This document shows positions 6,693 through 17,940 of a DNA stretch of 64,000 nt, in pieces (positions within the stretch are counted from its first letter, which is position 1; the number at the start of each line of letters is the position of its first letter). The stretch is from Ectothiorhodospira mobilis (lineage in GTDB: Bacteria; Pseudomonadota; Gammaproteobacteria; Ectothiorhodospirales; Ectothiorhodospiraceae): assembly GCF_900114895.1 (NCBI RefSeq), contig NZ_FOUO01000011.1:1-64000 (forward strand). The letters are read 5' to 3'. The notes below the pieces were generated by a model. The model saw only the letters and a list, made by a program, of their open reading frames with translations, was not told the origin of the DNA and searched no databases. The position numbers and the translations under genes are program-made.

Positions 6693-8384
6693 TCAGAGCA
6701 GGATCAGGGTGGCGAGTCCGAGGAATGCAAAAAACCCCACCACGTCGGTGACCGTGGTCAGCACGACGCTGCCCGCGAGCGCCGGGTCAATCCGCAGCTT
6801 GCGCATGATCATCGGAATCATCACCCCGGCCAGGGCGGCGCATAACAGATTCAACAGGATTGCGGCGGCGATGATGGTGCCAATCGTCCAGTTCCCGAAC
6901 CAGAGCACCGCCAGTGCGGCAACCACCAGGGCCCAGAGCAGCCCGTTGAGCAGACCGATGCCGATCTCCTTGAGCAGCAGGATTCGGGTGTTGCCCGAGC
7001 CGAGCTGGCCGGTGGCCAAGCCGCGGATGACCAGCGTGAGGGTCTGACTGCCGGCGATGCCGCCCATGCTGGCGACGATCGGCATCAGTACCGCGAGTGC
7101 GACCACCTGCTCCAGGGTGGCCTCGAACAGGCCGATCACCCCGGCGGCCAGGAAGGCGGTGAGCAGATTGATCCCGAGCCAGACCGCGCGTCGGCGGCTG
7201 CTTGCCCACACCGGAGCGAACATATCGGTCTCCTCGTGGAGACCGGCCATCCCCATGATGGAGCGTTCCGCCTGTTCGCGGATGACGTCCACCACATCGT
7301 CGACGGTGATGCGGCCGAGCAGGTGACCGTCGCCGTCCACCACAGGCACCGAGATCAGGTCGTGGTCCTCGAAACGCCGGGCGATCTCCTCGCTGGGCTG
7401 CTCGGCCTGAACCGGTTCGAAATCGGTCTCCATCAACTCGGTGATGGTCGTCTCCGGCCGTGTGGTCAGGACGCGCCTGGCGCGCACGATGCCCTGGTAT
7501 CGATTGTCCCGGTCGACGATGAAGAACTTGTCCGTGTTCGGCGGCAGATCCTCCAGCAGGCGCAGATAACGCAGCAGCGTGCCCACCTTGATATCGGCGC
7601 GCACGGCGATGTGGTCGGGGTTCATCAGGCCGCCCGCGCTGTCCTCGTCGTAGGACAGCAGGGATTCCACACGCTCGCGCTCGCGCCGGTTGAGGGTGAA
7701 CAGGATCTCCCGGCCCAGTTTGGGTGGAAGCTCCTGGATCAGGTCCACCAGGTCATCGGGTTCGAGGCCGCGGGCGGCGTCCACCAGGTCATCCAGCTCC
7801 ATCTCCTCGGCCAGACGCCGGCGAACCCCTTCGTGCAAATAGCGCAGCACCTTCCCGGTGCGCTCGTGGTCGAGCATACCCCAGGCCGCCGCACGTTCAC
7901 TGGCCGGTAGGGACTCCAGGAGCCCGGCGATCCGTGCCGGATGGAGCTTGTTGAACAGTTGTGCTATGTGCTTGAGCTTGCCGTTCTCCAGTGCCTCCAG
8001 CACCAGTTTGAGTTGTGTTTCAGGGGAGTCCCCCGAATCATCGTCCGCCGCGGTCTGCTCGCTGCTCAATCCATCCGGCGCCTCGCCCTGCTCGCCGCTC
8101 AATCCGTCCGGAACCTCGCCCTGCACGCCGGCTTCGGTCTCATGGGTGAGCTGGGCCTGCAGCGCCGGAGAGAGGTGCGCGAGCACCTTATGCTCGAAGC
8201 GTTTATCGATTTGGTGCCAGGCCGCGATGCGTTGGTCCGCGTCCAGGGTTTCCAGCAGACTGGCCACCTTCGCAGGGTGCATCGTGCGGAGGATTCGACG
8301 TGCCCGCTTGTGCTTGTTGCGACGCAGGGCATCGCGCAAGGCGTCGATGGGGATGGTCAGGTGATCGTTTTTAGCGTGCGTCAT
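6693..8384 (-). CDS. mgtE: magnesium transporter MgtE with enlarged N-terminal domain
   Basis: An inner-membrane Mg2+ channel gated by cytoplasmic Mg2+. The order is an N-terminal MgtE_N superhelix, a CBS pair (about residues 265-385, with DHDLISVPVVDGDGHLLGRI), then five membrane helices. The pore signature PIVASMGGIAGSQ and the last-helix motif DPALAGSVVLTTVTDVVGF are intact. At 563 residues it is longer than the usual ~450: a first superhelical block (TMHPAKVASLLETLDADQR) precedes a second, similar one (KLHPARIAGLLESLPASER). They are joined by a linker with the short repeat DGLSGEQGEAPDGLSSEQ, suggesting duplication of the sensor domain. It is transcribed alone from the edge of the core chromosome. 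Confidence 0.93.
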   Translation of the reverse strand: MTHAKNDHLTIPIDALRDALRRNKHKRARRILRTMHPAKVASLLETLDADQRIAAWHQIDKRFEHKVLAHLSPALQAQLTHETEAGVQGEVPDGLSGEQGEAPDGLSSEQTAADDDSGDSPETQLKLVLEALENGKLKHIAQLFNKLHPARIAGLLESLPASERAAAWGMLDHERTGKVLRYLHEGVRRRLAEEMELDDLVDAARGLEPDDLVDLIQELPPKLGREILFTLNRRERERVESLLSYDEDSAGGLMNPDHIAVRADIKVGTLLRYLRLLEDLPPNTDKFFIVDRDNRYQGIVRARRVLTTRPETTITELMETDFEPVQAEQPSEEIARRFEDHDLISVPVVDGDGHLLGRITVDDVVDVIREQAERSIMGMAGLHEETDMFAPVWASSRRRAVWLGINLLTAFLAAGVIGLFEATLEQVVALAVLMPIVASMGGIAGSQTLTLVIRGLATGQLGSGNTRILLLKEIGIGLLNGLLWALVVAALAVLWFGNWTIGTIIAAAILLNLLCAALAGVMIPMIMRKLRIDPALAGSVVLTTVTDVVGFFAFLGLATLILL

Positions 8385-8567
8385 GGCGCAATATCATAAA
8401 GGGTCCACCCTCGCCGTTGTGGGCCCAGCCTCCATTCGCTCAGGCGTTGCGCTGATTCTCTGAATGCAGGGGCCCGTGAGCCGAGCGTGTTGCGCCGGAC
8501 TTCGCGACATGGATCCCCTGAGTGATGGCCCCCCGGCGGCTATGAAACCGCCGCCGGGGCCCGGCGG

Positions 8568-9518
8568 TCAGCCGGCGTGATCCAACCAGAACTCCAATCC
8601 CTGGACGTTGAGCTCCACATCCATCCCCACCAGTTCCCGCACCCGTGTCTCGGGCAGGGTGCAGCCGTGGGCCTTCAGGCGTTCCATGAGCAGGGCCATC
8701 ATGCCCTCCACCAGGGCACCGTGGCGGGTCTCGCCATCGTCGGCGTGCTCCCGGGCCAGGACCACGAAGGCATCGATCATCTCGTGCTGTTCCCGGCGCA
8801 GGCGTTCCAGATCCCCCACACGCCCGTAGTGGGTCAGGTACATGGAGTCCAGCCCCCGGTCCACCAGACGATCCACCGAGGCGTGCAGGGCCTCGGGGTC
8901 GAACTGCACGGGGGTGGTGGTGGGAAAGGCGAAGGCCCCGCGCTCGGTATCGAACTCCCGGTAGGAGAGGCCGAAGGTGTCGCCGCTGAAGATGCCCCGT
9001 CCCTTTTCATCCACGATGGAGAAGTGATGCTTGGCATGCCCCGGGGTGTCCAGGAAGGCCAGGGTGCGGCCATTGAGCTGGATGCTGTCCCCCTCACCGG
9101 CCTGGATCACCCGTTCCTCGGGCACCGGCAGCAAAGGGCCGAATATGCGGTCCATGGCCTCCTCCCCATACACCGCCGCCGCCCCGGCGCGCAGCTTGGA
9201 GGGGTCGATCATATGCCGCGCCCCGCGGGGATGGATCACCAGCCGGGCCTGGGGCAATTGCTCCATGAGCACCCCCACGCCCCCGGCATGGTCCAGGTGC
9301 ACATGGGTGGGGATGACATAGTCCACTTGGTCGCGGCCGATGCCCTTCTCCTCCAGCACCTGCAACAGCCCCGGTACGGAATGGGCCGTGCCCGCCTCGA
9401 CAAAGGCCGCCCGATCCCCCTCCCGGATCAGGTAACAGGCAGCCAGCCCCGGGCGCTGGATTTCCGCATCGATGACGGTGATGCCATGGTCAAGATCCTG
9501 GTAATGCACTGGGCTCAT
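8568..9518 (-). CDS. metallo-beta-lactamase-fold hydrolase
   Basis: A 316-residue cytoplasmic hydrolase of the MBL superfamily. The zinc motif THVHLDHAGG (HxHxDH) is intact. It is followed by the later ligands in DTPGHAKHHFSIVDE (His), FSGDTFGLS (Asp) and LTHYGRVGDL (His), as in binuclear-zinc members of the glyoxalase-II / RNase-Z-like group. The C-terminal ~100 residues are helical and variable. ATG 9518 was chosen because AAAGGAGG lies 5 bases upstream; the open frame extends further without support. Substrate unknown. It lies downstream of prpD in the same direction but behind a likely terminator, so it is probably a separate unit. Confidence 0.85.
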   Translation of the reverse strand: MSPVHYQDLDHGITVIDAEIQRPGLAACYLIREGDRAAFVEAGTAHSVPGLLQVLEEKGIGRDQVDYVIPTHVHLDHAGGVGVLMEQLPQARLVIHPRGARHMIDPSKLRAGAAAVYGEEAMDRIFGPLLPVPEERVIQAGEGDSIQLNGRTLAFLDTPGHAKHHFSIVDEKGRGIFSGDTFGLSYREFDTERGAFAFPTTTPVQFDPEALHASVDRLVDRGLDSMYLTHYGRVGDLERLRREQHEMIDAFVVLAREHADDGETRHGALVEGMMALLMERLKAHGCTLPETRVRELVGMDVELNVQGLEFWLDHAG

Positions 9519-9659
9519 GGGGCCTCCTTTGGATTGTGGGGGGGAGCATTCCTGACTGAAACGCCATGATAACCCCTGGGCCGGGGGAATGGGGGAGGGG
9601 CCATTGAGGAGGAAGGGGCAAGCCGGGCCATCCGTGTCTGCGGTGATGAATACGGCAAA

Positions 9660-9681
9660 CGGCCGCCCCTGGGGGCGGCCG
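9660..9681 (-). terminator. hairpin after the prp operon
   Basis: The near-perfect hairpin CGGCCGCCCC/GGGGCGGCCG lies 35 bp beyond the prpD stop and is followed on the minus strand by GTTTGCCG. It is a plausible but T-poor intrinsic terminator of prpE-gntR-prpBCD. Confidence 0.55.
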
Positions 9682-9715
9682 TCTGTCTTGCCGGATCCGC
9701 TGCGTGCGGGGCGGA

Positions 9716-11164
9716 TCAGATCATGAAGCGGTCCAAGAACTCGTGCACCGGGGTGGTCGTGAGGCGGTCGGCCTCCTTGCACAGGGCATAGATGCCCTCG
9801 GCCTGGCGGGCCGGGAAGCGGGAGCGCAGGGCGCTGTCGAACTTGCGCTCCAGCACGGGGATGCCCTCGGCGCGGCGGCGGCGGTGGCCGATGGGGTATT
9901 CGATCTCCACCTTCTCGGTCTTGCTGCCGTCCTTGAAGAAGATCTGGATGGCGTTGGCGATGGAGCGCTTCTCCGGGTCCAGGTAGTCCTTGGAGTAGCG
10001 GGGGTCCTCGTTGACGCGCATCTTCTCGCGCAGGGCGTCGATGCGGGGGTCGGCGGCCACGTCGTCGTTGTAGTGGCGGGCGGTGAGTTCACCGAAGATC
10101 AGCGGCACGGCCACCATGTACTGCAGGCAGTGGTCGCGGTCGGCGTAGTTGTGCAGCGGGCCGTCCTTGCTGATGATGCGCACGGCCGAGTCCTGGGTGG
10201 TGAGTTCGATGTGGTCGATCTCGTCCAGGCGGTCCTTCACCTGCTCATGCAGGATCAGGGCGCATTCCACGGCGGTCTGGGCGTGGAATTCGGCGGGGAA
10301 GCTGATCTTGAACAGGACGTTCTCCATGACGTAGCTGCCGTAGCCCTGGGGGAAGCGGAACTTCTCGCCCTTGAAGAGCACGTCGTAGAAGCCCCAGCGG
10401 GGTGCGGTGAGGACGCTGGGCAGGCCCATCTCGCCCTTCATCACCATCATGGCCAGGCGCACGGCGCGGCCGCAGGCGTCCCCGGCGGCCCAGGACTTGC
10501 GCGAGCCGGTGTTGGGGGCGTGGCGGTAGGTGCGCAGGGACTGGCCGTCCACGAAGGCCTGGGAGACGGCGTCGATCACCTGGTCCCGGTCGGCGCCCAT
10601 CATGTGGGCGGCGACGGCGGCGGAGGCCACCTTCACCAGCACCACGTGGTCCAGGCCCACGCGGTTGAAGCTGTTCTCCAGGGCCAGCACGCCCTGGATC
10701 TCGTGGGCCTTGACCATGTAGTGCAGCACCTGCCCCATGGTCATGGGTTCCTTGCCCTCGGCCACGGCCTTGCGGCTGAGGTAATCGGCCACGGCCAGGA
10801 TGGCCCCCAGGTTGTCCGAGGGGTGGCCCCATTCGGCGGCCAGCCAGGTGTCGTTGAAGTCCAGCCAGCGCACCAGGGTGCCGATGTTGAAGGCCCCCTG
10901 CACGGGGTCCAGCTGGAACGGGGTGCCGGGCACGCGGGTGCCGTTGGGTACCACGGTACCGGGGACGACGGGGCCCAGGTGCTTGGTGCACTCGGGGTAC
11001 TGCAGGGCCATCATGGCGCAGGCCAGGGAGTCCATGAGGCAGTTGCGGGCCGTGTCCAGGGCCTCGGCGGAGTCGATCTCGTAGCCGCAGACGTAGTCGG
11101 CGATGGCCACCAGTTCCTGATCGGGTTCGGGACGCACGTTGGCGTCAGCGGTATGTCCACCCAT
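9716..11164 (-). CDS. prpD: 2-methylcitrate dehydratase
   Basis: The last gene of the methylcitrate operon. It removes water from 2-methylcitrate to give 2-methyl-cis-aconitate in propionate breakdown. It is a 482-residue MmgE/PrpD-family protein, the usual length. Recognisable blocks are [33 protein letters not shown], the hallmark [14 protein letters not shown] and [21 protein letters not shown] 11164 has AGGAGA upstream. It follows prpC after a gap of about 107 bp. No acnD/prpF pair is present, so this organism uses the PrpD route and would need an aconitase encoded elsewhere to finish the isomerisation. Confidence 0.94.
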   Translation of the reverse strand: MGGHTADANVRPEPDQELVAIADYVCGYEIDSAEALDTARNCLMDSLACAMMALQYPECTKHLGPVVPGTVVPNGTRVPGTPFQLDPVQGAFNIGTLVRWLDFNDTWLAAEWGHPSDNLGAILAVADYLSRKAVAEGKEPMTMGQVLHYMVKAHEIQGVLALENSFNRVGLDHVVLVKVASAAVAAHMMGADRDQVIDAVSQAFVDGQSLRTYRHAPNTGSRKSWAAGDACGRAVRLAMMVMKGEMGLPSVLTAPRWGFYDVLFKGEKFRFPQGYGSYVMENVLFKISFPAEFHAQTAVECALILHEQVKDRLDEIDHIELTTQDSAVRIISKDGPLHNYADRDHCLQYMVAVPLIFGELTARHYNDDVAADPRIDALREKMRVNEDPRYSKDYLDPEKRSIANAIQIFFKDGSKTEKVEIEYPIGHRRRRAEGIPVLERKFDSALRSRFPARQAEGIYALCKEADRLTTTPVHEFLDRFMI

Positions 11165-11271
11165 GGGGGGGTCTCCTGTAGTCATTGGGATGCGGGATCC
11201 GCCGCGGCCCGGGGCCGCGGCGGGTGGGGGTTCTGTACGGGCGGGATGGGCCCCCGCCCGCCGCGGGTGCC

Positions 11272-12426
11272 TCAGCCGCGCTGGTCCAGGGGCACCCAGG
11301 CCTGGTTCTCCGGCCCGATGTAGTTGGCGCTGGGACGGATGATCTTGCCGTCGTGGCGCTGCTCGATGACATGGGCCGCCCAGCCGGCGGTGCGGGCGAT
11401 GACGAAGATGGGGGTGAACAGGGGCGTGGGGATGCCCATCATGTGGTAGGACACCGCCGAGAACCAGTCCAGGTTGGGGAACATCTTCTTCACCTCCCAC
11501 ATGACCGATTCCAGGCGTTCGGCCACCTGGTACATGCGCGTGTCCCCCTGGGCCTCGGAGAGGCGGCGGGCCACGTCCTTGATGACGCGGTTGCGCGGGT
11601 CGGAGATGGTGTAGACCGGATGGCCGAAGCCGATGACGATCTCCTTGCGGGCGATGCGCTCGCGGATGTCCGCCTCCGCCTCGTCGGCATCGTGGTAGCG
11701 CAGCTGGATGTCGCAGGCCACCTCGTTGGCGCCGCCGTGCTTGGGTCCGCGCAGGGCGCCGATGGCGCCGGTGAGGGCGGAGTAGATGTCGGAGTTGGTG
11801 CCGGCCACCACGCGCGAGGTGAAGGTGGAGGCGTTGAACTCGTGCTCGGCGTAGAGGTTGAGGGAGGTGTGCATGGCCCGCACCCAGTCTTCCGAGGGGG
11901 CCTTGCCGTGCATCAGGTGCAGGAAGTGGCCGCCGATGCTGTCATCGTCGGTCTCCACGTCGATGCGCCGGCCGTGGTGGGCGAAGTGGTACCAGTAGAG
12001 CAGGGCGGAGCCCAGGCAGGCCAGCAGGCGGTCGGCGATGTGCCGTGCCCCGGCGGTGTTCATGTCCTCCTTCTCCGGCTCCAGGGTGCCCAGCAGGGAG
12101 ACGCTGGTGCGCAGCACGTCCATGGGGTGGGCGGAGGGGGGGATCTGTTCCAGGGTGGCGCGCAGGGCCGCCGGCAGGCCGCGCATGGCGCGCAGCTGGG
12201 CCTTGTAACGGGCCAGTTCGGCGCGGTTGGGCAGGGTGCCGTGCACCAGCAGATAGGCGATCTCCTCGAATTCCGCCTGGTCGGCGAAATCCAGGATGTC
12301 GTAGCCGCGGTAGTGCAGGTCGTTGCCGGTGCGGCCCACGGTGCAGATGGCGGTGTTGCCGGCGACCGTGCCCGACAGGGCTACCGATTTCTTCGGCTTG
12401 GGCTTGGTGTTCTCGGTCTCAGTCAT
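11272..12426 (-). CDS. prpC: 2-methylcitrate synthase
   Basis: Condenses propionyl-CoA with oxaloacetate to form 2-methylcitrate. The 384-residue protein belongs to the citrate-synthase superfamily, short bacterial form. Catalytic segments are GPKHGGANE (active-site His), GFGHPVYT (His) and [12 protein letters not shown] (Asp equivalent region). The substrate preference is inferred from its position between prpB and prpD. ATG 12424-12426 has GGAG 8 bases upstream; 16 bp separate it from prpB, so the two are co-transcribed. Confidence 0.94.
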   Translation of the reverse strand: MTETENTKPKPKKSVALSGTVAGNTAICTVGRTGNDLHYRGYDILDFADQAEFEEIAYLLVHGTLPNRAELARYKAQLRAMRGLPAALRATLEQIPPSAHPMDVLRTSVSLLGTLEPEKEDMNTAGARHIADRLLACLGSALLYWYHFAHHGRRIDVETDDDSIGGHFLHLMHGKAPSEDWVRAMHTSLNLYAEHEFNASTFTSRVVAGTNSDIYSALTGAIGALRGPKHGGANEVACDIQLRYHDADEAEADIRERIARKEIVIGFGHPVYTISDPRNRVIKDVARRLSEAQGDTRMYQVAERLESVMWEVKKMFPNLDWFSAVSYHMMGIPTPLFTPIFVIARTAGWAAHVIEQRHDGKIIRPSANYIGPENQAWVPLDQRG

Positions 12427-12442
12427 CGCTCGATTCTCCGTC

Positions 12443-13327
12443 TTAGCCGCCTTTGCGGAACAGCTGGTCCAGTTTCTCTTCGTAGGCGTGATAGCCCAGG
12501 TGCTCATAGAGCTCGGCCCGGGTCTGCATGGTATCCAGCACCCCTTGCTGGGTGCCGTCGCGGCGGATGGCCTCGTAGACGTTGAGGGCCGCCTGGTTCA
12601 TGGCGCGGAAGGCCGACAGGGGGTAGAGCACCAGGCCCACCCCGGAGCCCTTGAGTTCATCCACGGTGAACAGGGGCGTGCTGCCGAACTCCGTGATGTT
12701 GGCCAGCACGGGGACCGGGACCGCCTCCACGAACTGCCGGTACTGCTCCAGGGAGGTCATGGCCTCGGGGAAGATCATGTCGGCCCCGGCCTCGACGCAG
12801 GCCACGGCCCGCTCGATGGCCGAGTCCATGCCCTCCACGGCCAGGGCGTCGGTACGGGCCATGATGACAAAGTCGTTGCGCCGGGCGTCGGCGGCGGCGC
12901 GGATGCGGTCCACCATCTCGTCCTTGCCGACGATGGCCTTGCCGGGCCGATGGCCGCAGCGCTTGGACTGCACCTGGTCCTCGATATGGCAGCCGGCGGC
13001 GCCGGCCCGTTCCAGTTCCCGCACGGTGCGGGCGATGTTGAAGGCGCTGGAACCGAAGCCCGTGTCCGCGTCCACCAGCAGGGGCACGTCGGTGACGTAG
13101 GTGATGCGGCGCACGTCCTCCAGCACGTCGTGCAGGGTGCTGATGCCCAGGTCCGGCAGGGCCAGGGAACCGGCGGCGACACCGCCCCCGGACAGGTACA
13201 GGGCGCGGTAGCCCACGTGCTCGGCCATGAGGGCGTGGTAGGCGTTGATGGCCCCCACCACCTGCAGCGGCTGTTCCTCTTCTACGGCGCGCCGCAACCG
13301 GGCGCCTGGGGTGGATGCTTGCGTCAT
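12443..13327 (-). CDS. prpB: 2-methylisocitrate lyase
   Basis: Cleaves 2-methylisocitrate into pyruvate and succinate, the last step of the methylcitrate cycle. The 294-residue protein is of the isocitrate lyase / PEP mutase superfamily. It shows the active-site loop KRCGHRPGK with the catalytic Cys, the Mg-binding DADTGFG and HIEDQV, and the [11 protein letters not shown] block. Length and motifs match E. coli/Salmonella PrpB. It is the first of three closely spaced structural genes on the minus strand and lies downstream of the GntR regulator. Confidence 0.95.
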   Translation of the reverse strand: MTQASTPGARLRRAVEEEQPLQVVGAINAYHALMAEHVGYRALYLSGGGVAAGSLALPDLGISTLHDVLEDVRRITYVTDVPLLVDADTGFGSSAFNIARTVRELERAGAAGCHIEDQVQSKRCGHRPGKAIVGKDEMVDRIRAAADARRNDFVIMARTDALAVEGMDSAIERAVACVEAGADMIFPEAMTSLEQYRQFVEAVPVPVLANITEFGSTPLFTVDELKGSGVGLVLYPLSAFRAMNQAALNVYEAIRRDGTQQGVLDTMQTRAELYEHLGYHAYEEKLDQLFRKGG

Positions 13328-13429
13328 GGATACTCCTTTGCGAAGAAAAGGGATGTCTGGGTTCCGGCCTCGTACCCGGGGGCCGCCGCGCTACTTGCAA
13401 CGGCGCAGGGGCAGGGGGCCGCCAAGGAC

Positions 13430-14158
13430 CTAACCCGCCTCGCTCAGGTCCGGGTCGGACCGGCGGGTGAGGGAGTCCCGGGCGTCGAAGAGCATCTCCA
13501 CGTTCACCCGCGAGCTGCGGATGTGCCGGCGCATGATGAGCTCGGCCATTTCCGGGTCGCGGTCGGCGATGGCCTCGACGATGTGGCCGTGCTCGCGGAA
13601 GGCGATCAGGGCCCGGGCGCTGGCCATGCCGAACTGGTAGCGGTACATGCGCATCAGGTGGTACAGGTCGTTGCACAGCAGTTGCACGAGGCGCTGGTTG
13701 CCGCTGGCCTGGACGATGCGGAAATGGAAGTCCAGGTCACCCTCCTTCTGAAAGTAGGCGATGCCCTCCTGCAGTTCCCCCCGCTGTTCGTGCTGCTTGA
13801 GCAGCCGGCGCAGGTGGTTCAGTTCCTTCTCGGTGATGCGCTCCGCCGCCAGCCGCGCCGCCATGCCTTCCAGGGCCTCCCGCAGGATGTACAGCTCCAG
13901 CAGGTCTTCCTGGCTGAGGGAGACCACCCGGGCGCCCACGTTGGCGCGCCGTTCCACCAGATGGCAGGCCTCCAGGCGGCCCATGGCGTCCCGCAGGGGG
14001 CCGCGGCTGATGCCGTATTCCGCCGCCAGCTCCGGTTCGCTGATCTTGCTGCCGGCGGGGATCTCGCCTTCCACGATGGCATTGCGCAGCCGGGTGAAGA
14101 CCCGGTCTGCCAGGGTGACGCCCGGCTCGCCTGGTTGCTGATCGGTATAGGGTGCCAT
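13430..14158 (-). CDS. GntR-family (FCD) regulator of the prp operon
   Basis: A transcription factor of the FadR/FCD class. The N-terminal winged helix reads DRVFTRLRNAIVEGEIPAGSKISEPELAAEYGISRGPLRDAMGRLE; the C-terminal all-helical FCD ligand domain has DLDFHFRIVQASGN and EHGHIVEAIADRD with His/Asp residues that usually hold a metal. ATG 14158 was chosen; an upstream TTG start would overlap a palindrome. It lies inside the operon, between prpE and prpB, so it most likely senses a propionate or methylcitrate intermediate and represses prp. This differs from the sigma-54-type PrpR of enteric bacteria. Confidence 0.88.
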   Translation of the reverse strand: MAPYTDQQPGEPGVTLADRVFTRLRNAIVEGEIPAGSKISEPELAAEYGISRGPLRDAMGRLEACHLVERRANVGARVVSLSQEDLLELYILREALEGMAARLAAERITEKELNHLRRLLKQHEQRGELQEGIAYFQKEGDLDFHFRIVQASGNQRLVQLLCNDLYHLMRMYRYQFGMASARALIAFREHGHIVEAIADRDPEMAELIMRRHIRSSRVNVEMLFDARDSLTRRSDPDLSEAG

Positions 14159-14168
14159 GTCGGATCCG

Positions 14169-14180
14169 ATTGTTAACAAT
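14169..14180. promoter_or_regulatory. 12-bp palindrome, candidate GntR operator
   Basis: ATTGTTAACAAT is a perfect palindrome 10 bp before the gntR start, within the prpE-gntR gap. The half CGATTGTTNACA recurs on the minus strand at 16363-16374, over the -35 of the proposed prpE promoter. Assignment to the GntR protein is inference. Confidence 0.45.
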
Positions 14181-14336
14181 ATCAGGTTAGCAGGCCTGAA
14201 AATCCGGGTAAACCCCGGGGTTTGATGACAATCTCAGGACTATGGTTATTCCCGTCCGGTGCGCATGAGCCAGGGCGAGCGGGCGGGCCCGGGGCGGCCC
14301 CCGAGGAGGCCGCCGCCGCGAGGGGGTGAGCCGGCC

Positions 14337-16244
14337 TCAGCCGGTGGTCTGTTTGGCCCCGGCGTAGCCGATGCGGCCCAGTTGCTGCTGGATCTCGTCC
14401 AGGATGGCCGGGTCGTCGATGGTGGCCGGGGCCTGGTAGGGCTCGTTGTCGGCGATCTTGCGCATGACCGCCCGCAGGATCTTCCCGGAACGGGTCTTGG
14501 GCAGCCGGCTCACCACCGCCACCAGCTTGAAGGCGGCCACGGGGCCGATCTGGTCCCGCACCCGCTCCACCAGTTCCCGGCGCAGTTCGTCTTCCGCCAG
14601 GTCCACACCGCTCTTCATCACCACCAGCCCCATGGGCAGGGAGCCCTTGAGGGGGTCCTGCACGCCGATGACGGCGCACTCGGCCACCGCCGGATGGCTG
14701 GCCAGGACCTCCTCCATGGCCCCGGTGGAGAGGCGGTGGCCGGCCACGTTGATGGTGTCGTCGATGCGGCCCATGACATAGAGGAAGCCCTCCTCGTCCA
14801 GATAGCCGGAGTCGCCGGTGAGGTAGTAGCCGGGCTGGGCGCTGAGATAGGCCTGGTGGAAGCGCTCGTCGTTCTGCCACAGGGTGGGCAGACAGGCCGG
14901 GGGCAGGGGCAGCTGGATCATGATGCGCCCCATCTGCCCGGCCGGTACCGGATTGCCGTTGTCGTCCAGGATCTGCACGTTGTAGCCCGGCACGGGCTTG
15001 CCGGCGCTGCCGGGGTGGATGGGCAGCTGCTCGATGCCAAGGAAGTTGCCGGCGATGGCCCAGCCCGTTTCCGTCTGCCACCAGTGGTCGATGACGGGGC
15101 GCTGCAGGATCTCCCCGGCCCAGTTGAGGGTGTCGGGATCACAGCGCTCACCGGCCAGGAACAGGGCGCGGAAGCCGGAGAGGTCATAGCGCTTGAGGTG
15201 TTCCGCCTTCGGGTCCTCCTTCTTGATGGCGCGAAAGGCGGTGGGAGCGGTGAACATCACCGACACCCCGTGTTCCTGGATCACCCGCCAGAAGGCCCCC
15301 GGGTCCGGCGTGCCCACCGGCTTGCCCTCGTACACCACGGTGGTGCAGCCGTAGATCAGGGGCGCATAGACGATGTAAGAGTGGCCCACCACCCAGCCCA
15401 CGTCGGAGGCGGCCCAGAAGACCTCCCCCGGCTCCATGCCATAGATGTGCTTCATGCTCCAGTGCATGGCCACGGCATGGCCGCCGTTGTCCCGCACCAC
15501 GCCCTTGGGTTTGCCGGTGGTGCCGGAGGTATAGAGGATGTAGAGCGGGTCGGTGGCCTCCACCGGCACGCAGGGGTGGGGTTCCACGTCCTGTACCGCT
15601 TCATTCCATTCCAGGTCCCGCCCCGGCATCAGTTCCCCGGGGCCCTGGGGGCGCTGCAGGATGATGCAGTGCTCGGGCTTGTGTTCGGCCATCTCGATGG
15701 CCTTGTCCAGCAGCGGCTTGTAGGGCACCACCCGGCTGGGTTCGATGCCGCAGGAGCCGCCCACCATCACCCGGGGCTTGGCGTCGTTGATGCGGGTGCA
15801 CAGCTCGTTGGCGGAAAAGCCCCCGAACACCACCGAGTGGATGGCCCCCAGGCGGGCGCAGGCCAGCATGGCCACCAGGGCCTCGGGCACCATGGGCATG
15901 TAGATGATCACGCGGTCGCCCTTTTCCACCCCCAGGCGGGCGAGACCGCCAGCGAACAGGGCCACCTGCCGCTGCAGTTCCCGGTAGGTGATGACCCGCT
16001 TGGTCTGGGCCACGGGGCTGTCGTAGATGATGGCGGGCTGGTCGCCGCGGCCGTTGTCCACGTGCCGGTCCACGGCGTTATAGCAGGTGTTGAGCTGGCC
16101 GCCGGCGAACCAGCGGTAGAAGGGGGCATGGTCGTCATCCAGCACCCGGTCCCAGGGTCGGTCCCAGTGGATGTCCTGGGCCGCCTCGGCCCAGAACCCC
16201 TCCGGATCTCTCACCGCGCGGTCGTATACCTCTGCATAACCCAT
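14337..16244 (-). CDS. prpE: propionyl-CoA synthetase
   Basis: Activates propionate to propionyl-CoA with ATP. The 635-residue adenylate-forming enzyme has an N-terminal ACAS_N segment, the P-loop-like YTSGTTGKPKGVV, the aryl/acyl motif WWQTETGWAI, the A8 motif GRIDDTINVAGHRLS, and the catalytic lysine in RLPKTRSGKILR. Length and motifs fit PrpE rather than the slightly longer acetyl-CoA synthetases; its place at the head of the prp cluster supports this. A gap of about 180 bp before gntR holds the candidate operator. The regulator is transcribed in the same direction, so the five genes can form one transcript. Confidence 0.92.
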   Translation of the reverse strand: MGYAEVYDRAVRDPEGFWAEAAQDIHWDRPWDRVLDDDHAPFYRWFAGGQLNTCYNAVDRHVDNGRGDQPAIIYDSPVAQTKRVITYRELQRQVALFAGGLARLGVEKGDRVIIYMPMVPEALVAMLACARLGAIHSVVFGGFSANELCTRINDAKPRVMVGGSCGIEPSRVVPYKPLLDKAIEMAEHKPEHCIILQRPQGPGELMPGRDLEWNEAVQDVEPHPCVPVEATDPLYILYTSGTTGKPKGVVRDNGGHAVAMHWSMKHIYGMEPGEVFWAASDVGWVVGHSYIVYAPLIYGCTTVVYEGKPVGTPDPGAFWRVIQEHGVSVMFTAPTAFRAIKKEDPKAEHLKRYDLSGFRALFLAGERCDPDTLNWAGEILQRPVIDHWWQTETGWAIAGNFLGIEQLPIHPGSAGKPVPGYNVQILDDNGNPVPAGQMGRIMIQLPLPPACLPTLWQNDERFHQAYLSAQPGYYLTGDSGYLDEEGFLYVMGRIDDTINVAGHRLSTGAMEEVLASHPAVAECAVIGVQDPLKGSLPMGLVVMKSGVDLAEDELRRELVERVRDQIGPVAAFKLVAVVSRLPKTRSGKILRAVMRKIADNEPYQAPATIDDPAILDEIQQQLGRIGYAGAKQTTG

Positions 16245-17850
<1,606 letters not shown>

Positions 17851-17940
17851 GTCGCGCGGCGCCTCCGCCCCGCCGCCGGGATCTCTCCTAGAATCGGGTG
17901 AGTACTCAATCGAGGCGCGAAGGCGCCGGGAGGTGTCCCT

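Noticed and set aside
8524-8560. Terminator hairpin before the MBL stop side
   Set aside because: A GC-rich stem-loop exists but is bulged and has no T-run on the minus strand; too weak to annotate.
9704-11323. 539-codon open frame on plus, opposite prpD
   Set aside because: It is the antisense shadow of prpD in very GC-rich DNA: His/Gly/Val-rich with no family match, while prpD on minus is well supported.
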